A DNA stretch of 28,772 nt from Sva-07 sp964651825 (lineage in GTDB: Bacteria; Actinomycetota; Acidimicrobiia; Acidimicrobiales; Ilumatobacteraceae). This document shows positions 23,887 to 28,772 of the stretch, piece by piece; positions within the stretch are counted from its first letter, which is position 1, and every line of letters starts with the position of its first letter. The notes below the pieces were generated by a model. That model did not search any database, had not been told where the DNA came from, and saw nothing but the letters and a program-made list of their open reading frames with translations. Where the stretch lies: positions 1 to 28,772 of the forward strand of contig CAZYWK010000050.1 in assembly GCA_964651825.1 (NCBI GenBank), written 5' to 3'. Position numbers and translations under genes: made by a program.

Positions 23887-25194
23887 ATGGCCTGGGATTT
23901 CAGTACCGACCCGGAGTTCGAAGCGCAGCTGGAGTGGATCCGCGAGTTCCGCCGCGAGTACATCGAGCCACTCGACCTGCTCTACGGGAGGCTGCCGTTC
24001 CATCCGCTGGAGGGTGACCTCGGCGTGTACGTCCGGTCGCTGCGCGAACAGGTGAAGGCACGCGGCCTGTGGGCTGCGCACCTCGGGCCCGAGCTCGGTG
24101 GGCAGGGCTTCGGGCAGCTCAAGCTGGCGCTGATCAACGAGATCCTCGGTGGCTCCAACTGGGCGCCCAACGTGTTCGGCACCGCCGCACCCGACACGGG
24201 CAACGCCGAGATCATCGCCCACTACGGCACCGACGAGCAGAAGGCGCTGTACCTCCAGCCGCTCCTCGACGGCGAGTGCTTCTCGTGCTTCTCGATGACC
24301 GAGCCACACGCCGGTTCCGACCCGAAGATGTTCACCACCGAGGCCGTCAAGGACGGTGACGAGTGGGTCATCACCGGCCGCAAGTACTTCTCGTCCAACG
24401 CCCGCACGTCGAAGTTCGTCATCGTGATGGCCTGGACGAACAAGGACGTCAGCGCCTACCAGGGCATGTCGATGTTCCTCGTCCCGTCCGACACGCCGGG
24501 CATCGAGGTCGAGCGCCACGTCGGCCTGTTCTCCGAAGGCGAGGAGGAGGGCATGCACGCGCTCATCCACTACAACGGAGTGCGCGTCCCGGCCGAGAAC
24601 CTGCTCGGTGGCGAGGGACAGGGCTTCCACGTCGCCCAGACCCGCCTCGGCGGCGGGCGCGTCCACCACGCGATGCGATCGGTCGGCGTGATGCGCCGGG
24701 CGCTCGACATGATGTGCGAGCGGGCGCTCTCACGAGAGACGCAGGGCTCGCTGCTCGCCGACAAGCAGATGGTCCAGTCCGACATCGCCGAGTCGTACGC
24801 CCAGCTCGAGATGTTCCGCCTGCTCGTGCTCCAGACCGCCTGGAAGATCGACCAGCAGCACGACTACAAGGCGACCCGCAAGGACATCGCGGCGATCAAG
24901 TTCATGATGCCGTCGGTCCTGAAGGACATCGTGTGGCGCTCGATGCACCTGCACGGTGCGCTCGGCGTGTCGAACGAGATGCCGTTCTCCGAGATGTGGC
25001 AGTGGGCGCCGACGATGTCGGTCGTCGACGGCCCGACCGAGGTGCACAAGATCACCGTCGCCCAGCAGGTGCTGAAGGGCTACAAGGCCGCGCCCGGCGA
25101 GTGGCCGACCGCATTCCTCCCGCCACGCCGCGAATGGGCCCGCCGGGTGCTCGACGAACGCATCGCCGCGCTGAAGACGGGAGCCGCGTCATGA
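23887..25194 (+). CDS. ACAD10/11-type acyl-CoA dehydrogenase-like protein (LvaC-like)
   Basis: A 435-residue acyl-CoA dehydrogenase-fold protein. Seen: FSMTEPHAGSDPK (135-147), FSSNART, LLGGEGQGFHVAQTRLGGGRVHH and the C-terminal VVDGPTEVHKITVAQ. The DGP-EVH ending and overlap with a downstream APH-fold kinase gene match ACAD10/ACAD11 (in which kinase and dehydrogenase domains are one chain) and the LvaC-LvaA pair in Pseudomonas. Those proteins convert a 4-hydroxyacyl-CoA, phosphorylated by the kinase, to the 3-hydroxyacyl-CoA. Start ATG 23887 has GGAGG eight bases upstream. It overlaps the kinase gene by four bases (ATGA). The assignment to 4-hydroxyacyl-CoA metabolism is by homology from memory. 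Confidence 0.93.
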   Translation: MAWDFSTDPEFEAQLEWIREFRREYIEPLDLLYGRLPFHPLEGDLGVYVRSLREQVKARGLWAAHLGPELGGQGFGQLKLALINEILGGSNWAPNVFGTAAPDTGNAEIIAHYGTDEQKALYLQPLLDGECFSCFSMTEPHAGSDPKMFTTEAVKDGDEWVITGRKYFSSNARTSKFVIVMAWTNKDVSAYQGMSMFLVPSDTPGIEVERHVGLFSEGEEEGMHALIHYNGVRVPAENLLGGEGQGFHVAQTRLGGGRVHHAMRSVGVMRRALDMMCERALSRETQGSLLADKQMVQSDIAESYAQLEMFRLLVLQTAWKIDQQHDYKATRKDIAAIKFMMPSVLKDIVWRSMHLHGALGVSNEMPFSEMWQWAPTMSVVDGPTEVHKITVAQQVLKGYKAAPGEWPTAFLPPRREWARRVLDERIAALKTGAAS

Positions 25195-26288
25195 CGGAAG
25201 GAACCGCCGACGACAAGGCGGCGAAGGCCGCGGCGAAACAAGCACAGAAGATCGACGAGCTGGCGAACCCGGCCAAGCTCGGCGCGTGGATGGACCACCA
25301 GGGTCTGCCCGGTGAGGGCGAGCCGGAGGTCGGCTTCGTGTCGGGCGGGGCGGCGAACGAGATCTTCTCGGTCGAGCGGGGCGGCGAGCGCATGGTGCTG
25401 CGCCGGCCGCCGCGGATCGTGCCAGCGGGACGCAACGAGACGATGCTGCGCGAGCACCGCATCCTGTCCGCGCTCAACGACACCGACGTCCCCCACCCGG
25501 CGGCGATCGCGGTCTGCGACGACGAGTCGGTGCTCGGCGCCGCGTTCTACCTCATGGACTTCGTCGACGGCTGGAGCTGCATGGCGACACCGGGCCAGTG
25601 GCCGGCGCCGTTCGACACCGACCTGTCCGCCCGCCCCGGCCTCGCCTACGAGCTGATCGACGGCGCGGCGAAGATGGCCAACGTCGACTGGAAGGGCGTC
25701 GGCTTGGAGGGCCTCGGCCGTCCGGAGGGCTTCCACCAGCGCCAGGTCGACCGCTGGCTGTCGCAGTGGGAGAAGTACAAGATCCGCGACCTGCCGGGCA
25801 TCGACGACGCGGTCGAGTTCCTGCGCGACTACGAGGTCAGGTCGTGGGAGCCGGGACTGATGCACGGCGACTACCAGTTCGCCAACGTGATGTTCCGCCA
25901 CGGCGCGCCGGCCGAGCTGGCGGCGATCGTCGACTTCGAGATGGGCACGATCGGCGACCCGATGCTCGACCTCGCCTGGGTCGTGATGGCGTGGGTGAAC
26001 GCCGACGAAGACCGCACCGGCAAGGGCTACATCGACTACGAGGGCCTCCCCGACCGCGAGGACCTGCTCGAGTACTACGCCACCCACACCGGCCGGCCCG
26101 TCGACGAGATCGACTACTACCTCGTGCTCGGCAACTTCAAGATGGCCATCGTGCTCGAAGGCGGCTACGCCCGGATGGTGAGCGGCCAGAACGACAACCC
26201 CAACGCGGCAGCCTTCGGCGACTACGTCCTCCAGTCCGCCACCAAGGCCGGAGAGATCGCCCGCTCGACCCCCCTCCGCACGGGCTGA
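25191..26288 (+). CDS. APH-fold phosphotransferase (LvaA-like 4-hydroxyacyl-CoA kinase)
   Basis: A 365-residue aminoglycoside-phosphotransferase-fold kinase. Seen: ATP lobe with MVLRRPP (Lys replaced by Arg71 or Arg72), hinge LMDFVDGW, catalytic HGDYQFAN (His225, Asp227, Asn232) and Mg-binding IVDFEMGTIGD (Asp248, Glu250). The N-terminal 20 residues are Lys/Ala-rich and variable. The overlap with a dehydrogenase of the ACAD10/11 type makes it the likely kinase for the hydroxyl of a 4-hydroxyacyl-CoA. An LvaB-like small partner is not visible. Start ATG 25191 overlaps the preceding stop by four bases. Confidence 0.93.
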   Translation: MTEGTADDKAAKAAAKQAQKIDELANPAKLGAWMDHQGLPGEGEPEVGFVSGGAANEIFSVERGGERMVLRRPPRIVPAGRNETMLREHRILSALNDTDVPHPAAIAVCDDESVLGAAFYLMDFVDGWSCMATPGQWPAPFDTDLSARPGLAYELIDGAAKMANVDWKGVGLEGLGRPEGFHQRQVDRWLSQWEKYKIRDLPGIDDAVEFLRDYEVRSWEPGLMHGDYQFANVMFRHGAPAELAAIVDFEMGTIGDPMLDLAWVVMAWVNADEDRTGKGYIDYEGLPDREDLLEYYATHTGRPVDEIDYYLVLGNFKMAIVLEGGYARMVSGQNDNPNAAAFGDYVLQSATKAGEIARSTPLRTG

Positions 26289-26320
26289 CCGGTACCCGCG
26301 CACAACCCGATCCAACGCCC

Positions 26321-26373
26321 GAACGCGTGATCAATGTGCGCTTGGGCTCAAGCCGCACATTGGTCACGCGTTC
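26321..26373. terminator. Bidirectional hairpin terminator, 20-base arms
   Basis: The 20-base arm at 26321-26340 and its reverse complement at 26354-26373 differ at one position (an A/G change that still pairs as G-U in RNA). Inner CTTG-GGCT-CAAG extends the stem. It lies 32 bases beyond the kinase stop and overlaps the stop of the convergent gene (26372). It would end both transcripts. No U-run is seen. Confidence 0.65.
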
Positions 26374-26992
26374 ATCGGCCGGTCGCAGCGGCGTCGGGCC
26401 GTTGGCGGCCGGATCCCGCGAGGAGGTCGCCCCACGGATCGTCGGTCGCACCGAGGCCGTGCCATTCCATCGTCCACATCGGCCACGGGCGCGTGTGCTC
26501 ACGAAGCCGCCGAGCGACCTCCGGGGGTGGTTCGAAGGCCACGCCGAGCCCGACACACACGTCGTGCGCGTGCAGCACGAGCTCCGTCGCGCCGCGCGGC
26601 AGGAAGTCGTCCGCTGCGCCGAGCAGCATCTCGGGACGCTGGAAGATCACGGCGCGGACGTCGTCAGGGGTGTCGCGTACGGTGGCGACGAGCAGTCGCG
26701 TGGCTATCTCGAGCGACTCGACCAACCGGGGCACGGTGGCCTCCGCGCCCATCGCCAGGTCACTGCCGGCGTACGGATAGGCGTCGGTCCGCCGCGACGC
26801 GAGGAAGAACGCTGGGGCGTACACGCAGTCGACGACGTGATCGGCCGTTGCCGTGCAGGTCCACTCGACGGTGCCGGCCTGTGCCGACCAGTCGCGAGAG
26901 GCGGCCGAGCTCCACGTACGGGCGACCATCGCGCTCAATTCAGCCATGTCCTCCGCTGTGAAGCGCTCGGGCCCGGACTCGAGGGCGGCCAC
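26372..26992 (-). CDS. Mycothiol-dependent maleylpyruvate isomerase/DinB-fold protein
   Basis: A 206-residue protein of the MDMPI/DinB-like four-helix fold. Seen: FTAEDMAELSAMVARTW near the start, VEWTCTATADHVVDCVYA with His52 as a likely metal ligand, and LVLHAHDVCVGLG with another His pair. These fit the metal-dependent thiol-transferase group found throughout actinobacteria. Function is not determined; a thiol-linked isomerase or resistance role is common for the family. GTG 26992 is the chosen start, 58 bases inside the 3' end of the next gene. An ATG at 26947 would shorten it by 15 residues and lose family-like sequence. It is followed by the long hairpin. Confidence 0.8.
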   Translation of the reverse strand: MAALESGPERFTAEDMAELSAMVARTWSSAASRDWSAQAGTVEWTCTATADHVVDCVYAPAFFLASRRTDAYPYAGSDLAMGAEATVPRLVESLEIATRLLVATVRDTPDDVRAVIFQRPEMLLGAADDFLPRGATELVLHAHDVCVGLGVAFEPPPEVARRLREHTRPWPMWTMEWHGLGATDDPWGDLLAGSGRQRPDAAATGR

Positions 26993-27444
26993 GACGTCAG
27001 CCCCTGCCCCGCGCGCAGATCCGCGATGGATCGCTCGATTCGGCGCGATCGGGTCTCGGCCGTCTTGGCTCCGTCGACTGCCAGGACGATGCGGCGACGC
27101 CAGCTGTACGAGATCGAGTCCCAGGAGGCGTGGGCGTCGGCATCGGCGGCGATCCCCGCCGCGAGATCGTCGGGGACGTCGAGCACCCGCTCGGCGCTCT
27201 CGAGCTCGATCTCGACCTCCGCGGTGTCACCAGCGGCGACGCCCGCCGCCTCACGGTTCTCCGCGCTGAGCGGAACCAGGTACCGCCCGCCCATCACCGC
27301 GACAGTGCTTCGATACGTGTGCCCTCCGACGGTCACCGTGACAGCCGGTCGCTTGCCGGCACCCAGCGCCTCCACGATCTCCCCAGGCACCTCGAACCCG
27401 GTCGCGGTTTTGCCACCCAATTCGATGGTCGTCTCGAAACGCAT
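26935..27444 (-). CDS. DUF1905/YdeI-like protein
   Basis: A 169-residue protein. The first 80 residues fit DUF1905, a beta-barrel: MRFETTIELGGKTATGFEVP, VTVTVGGHTYRSTVAVMGGRYLVPLS (in segments), AGDTAEVEIELES. The C-terminal part, VPDDLAAGIAADADAHASWDSISYSWRR, fits the YdeI/OmdA bacteriocin-protection family. The last 20 residues (GLTSWPP onward) are a low-complexity Ser/Pro tail that overlaps the start of the next gene. Start ATG 27444 has GAAGG eight bases upstream. No catalytic role is known to me. The divergent intergenic region to the lipoprotein contains an inverted repeat at 27494-27509. Confidence 0.85.
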   Translation of the reverse strand: MRFETTIELGGKTATGFEVPGEIVEALGAGKRPAVTVTVGGHTYRSTVAVMGGRYLVPLSAENREAAGVAAGDTAEVEIELESAERVLDVPDDLAAGIAADADAHASWDSISYSWRRRIVLAVDGAKTAETRSRRIERSIADLRAGQGLTSWPPSSPGPSASQRRTWLN

Positions 27445-27493
27445 GGCAACAACCTTCGCACAACAGCCGACTACCCGATTGGACACGCCATAC

Positions 27494-27509
27494 CGGTCGA
27501 GGTCGACCG
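27494..27509. promoter_or_regulatory. Inverted repeat CGGTCGA-GG-TCGACCG
   Basis: Seven-base exact arms separated by two bases in the 197-base divergent gap between the YdeI-like gene and the lipoprotein gene. It is 50 bases from the YdeI-like start. No promoter hexamers are clear around it. The rest of the gap (27510-27641) shows no recognisable gene or element. Confidence 0.4.
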
Positions 27510-27641
27510 CTCAGGCGGTGCGACCGACCGAAGTGGTGGTCCTCGCCGGCCGACTGAACCAGCGGCGCGGCGTCTTCGGAGGCGGTAGCGGTGCCGGGTG
27601 GACTTCGGAACTTCTGTCATTGTGGTGACGTCGAACGTTCA

Positions 27642-28772
27642 GTGAGGTCTCTTCGGTGGTTGGCGTACGTGGCGGGTGTGGTCGCGTTCGCAGGTTGTGG
27701 CTCCGCCGCGCCCGAAGCCCATCCCGCTTCGGAGAGGTCCGTCGAGCCACCGGTCGAATCGCTGCCCTCGCCACCGTTGGTTGCTACGGACTCGCCGGTG
27801 ATCGCCGCGGAGTGTGGTGGACTGGCGGTGACAGATGCGCTGTTCGATGAGGCACAGTTCGCGTTCGTCGGCAGGGTCGCCGCCACGGCGGACCTGATCC
27901 ATCCGTGGACCACGGATCCCGAGAATCCGGATCGTGCCGACGTGGGTACACCAACTCCGTGGGTCACCTTCGACGTCGAGCACTGGTACCTGAACGATTG
28001 GGGCACGACGTTCTCCGTGTGGATGCCCGACGGTGAAGTCACTGTCGGACAGCGCCTCGCGGTGGGCGGCAACGCGTATCACACCGAAGTGGGCGACTTC
28101 TCGGGCCAATCGGGTGAGGTGGAGTTCTGCACGCCCGTCGCCGATCACGAGCTGACGCCCGCCGAGTGGGACACCAGGCTCGGCGAACCCTTCCGTCCGT
28201 CACCTGCAGCACCTGCGCCCACGACCAGTGCTGCGGCTCCGGCGACGAAGGTGTTCGGCGATCACACCAGCCCATGCGAGCCAACCGTGCTCCGCAACGG
28301 AGTCGATGATCCGAGGATCCTCGAATCAGGCGCCGCTTGTCTGCTGGCCGAGTTCGAGGCCAGTCGGCCCGTCGTCTGGGACGTGCTCCTTCCGACCGTC
28401 GAAGGCGACCCGATTCTGACCCGCTACGAGTTCGACGGCGCCACGGTCACGATCACGACCGACCACTCGTTCGACACGTACGGCAGCGGTGGTGTCACCG
28501 AGCAACGGTGCACCGGGATCCGCCCGTCCGGTTGGCTCCCCGAAGGCGTCGACTGCACGACATCGAGCGGTGAGGGCTTCCAGCCCGACAGTGTGCGGAT
28601 CGCCCAGTCCCGTCGGACCGGATCCCCGCAGAACTACGGCGATGTGGACGCGCTCATTGCCGTCGCCGAGTTCGACGGCGAGCGTGCAGAGGCTCCCGCC
28701 CCATACTTTGGTTCGCAGAACGGCGGGGGTGGTCCCGCGAAGCCATTGGACGGTTTCGTGCCAGCCGCTGAG
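27642..28772 (+). CDS. Two-domain secreted lipoprotein, truncated by the window end
   Basis: An open frame of 377 codons with no stop before the window ends. Start GTG 27642 gives VRSLRWLAYVAGVVAFAGC: two Arg, a hydrophobic stretch and a lipobox with Cys19 (Phe at -3 is unusual). Then a Ser/Pro-rich linker, and a first domain (about 70-180) with FVGRVAATADLIHPW, VTFDVEHWYLND and VTVGQRLAVGG, resembling NTR/TIMP-like or OB beta-barrels. A second linker (PSPAAPAPTTSAAAPATK) leads to a second domain (about 205-310) with SPCEPTV, AACLLAEFEASRPVVWDV and TVTITTDHSFD. Paired Cys suggest disulfides in the cell envelope. No function is recognised. No strong Shine-Dalgarno is seen. Confidence 0.78.
   Translation, partial: MRSLRWLAYVAGVVAFAGCGSAAPEAHPASERSVEPPVESLPSPPLVATDSPVIAAECGGLAVTDALFDEAQFAFVGRVAATADLIHPWTTDPENPDRADVGTPTPWVTFDVEHWYLNDWGTTFSVWMPDGEVTVGQRLAVGGNAYHTEVGDFSGQSGEVEFCTPVADHELTPAEWDTRLGEPFRPSPAAPAPTTSAAAPATKVFGDHTSPCEPTVLRNGVDDPRILESGAACLLAEFEASRPVVWDVLLPTVEGDPILTRYEFDGATVTITTDHSFDTYGSGGVTEQRCTGIRPSGWLPEGVDCTTSSGEGFQPDSVRIAQSRRTGSPQNYGDVDALIAVAEFDGERAEAPAPYFGSQNGGGGPAKPLDGFVPAAE

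Noticed and set aside
23053..24669. 538-codon minus-strand frame opposite the alpha/beta hydrolase and dehydrogenase
   Set aside because: Antisense shadow crossing two unrelated genes and the promoter region.
27511..27774. Small minus-strand open frame across the lipoprotein start
   Set aside because: Arg-rich shadow of the lipoprotein leader; no Shine-Dalgarno or family pattern.

Overview
The window is about 28.8 kb of high-GC DNA from a chromosome that looks actinobacterial. Evidence for this is GC-rich third codon positions, many GTG starts, an F420-type luciferase-like oxidoreductase, a mycothiol-dependent-isomerase-fold protein, and actinobacterial lipid and steroid catabolism families. 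The style resembles the Acidimicrobiia (Ilumatobacter-like marine or soil lineages), but that placement is inference. I see no rRNA, tRNA, CRISPR array, insertion sequence or phage gene. No gene-free stretch exceeds 200 bases. The right edge cuts an open gene.

Most of the window (39-26288) is a catabolic island for acyl-CoA esters of lipid or steroid-like compounds. It holds: a FadD17-like ligase with an acyl-CoA dehydrogenase (39-2890, minus); an operon of degenerate amidohydrolase, short-chain dehydrogenase (SDR) and CoA ligase (4875-8210, minus) with a divergent TetR gene (8268-8942) and a second amidohydrolase (8995-10176, minus); aldehyde dehydrogenase plus hot-dog thioesterase-like protein (10309-12594, minus), divergent from a pair of acyl-CoA dehydrogenases (12728-15051, plus); a luciferase-like monooxygenase and an SDR (15061-16964); a minus-strand group of P450, SDR and a DUF35-thiolase fusion resembling steroid side-chain aldolases (17011-20856); a SnoaL-like protein, SDR and TetR (21033-22941, plus); and an alpha/beta hydrolase, an ACAD10/11-type dehydrogenase and an aminoglycoside-phosphotransferase-fold kinase (23071-26288, plus). 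The last two resemble the LvaC/LvaA pair that isomerises 4-hydroxyacyl-CoAs through a phosphorylated intermediate.

Two genes do not belong to this theme. At 3012-4439 is a protein with a disordered Pro/Ser-rich N-terminus carrying spaced VQR-type motifs, a basic helical segment and a C-terminal lipase-like Ser-Asp-His region. Overlapping its stop by 4 bases is a small, very acidic protein (4436-4915) that looks like a CesT-type secretion chaperone. Together they look like an effector and its chaperone, placed with no secretion machinery in view. This is the most novel item here.

Regulation is partly visible. A TTGAC-n6-GTCAA-like operator appears upstream of three units (2910, 8218, 10195), probably for the TetR at 8268. 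A good promoter with an overlapping TGAAAA-n5-TTTTCA operator lies ahead of the 23887 gene. Several long hairpins and one repeated hairpin (1 and 16972) lie in gene-end positions.

The right end (26372-28772) is different: a maleylpyruvate-isomerase-fold protein, a DUF1905/YdeI-like protein, and a two-domain lipoprotein that runs off the window.
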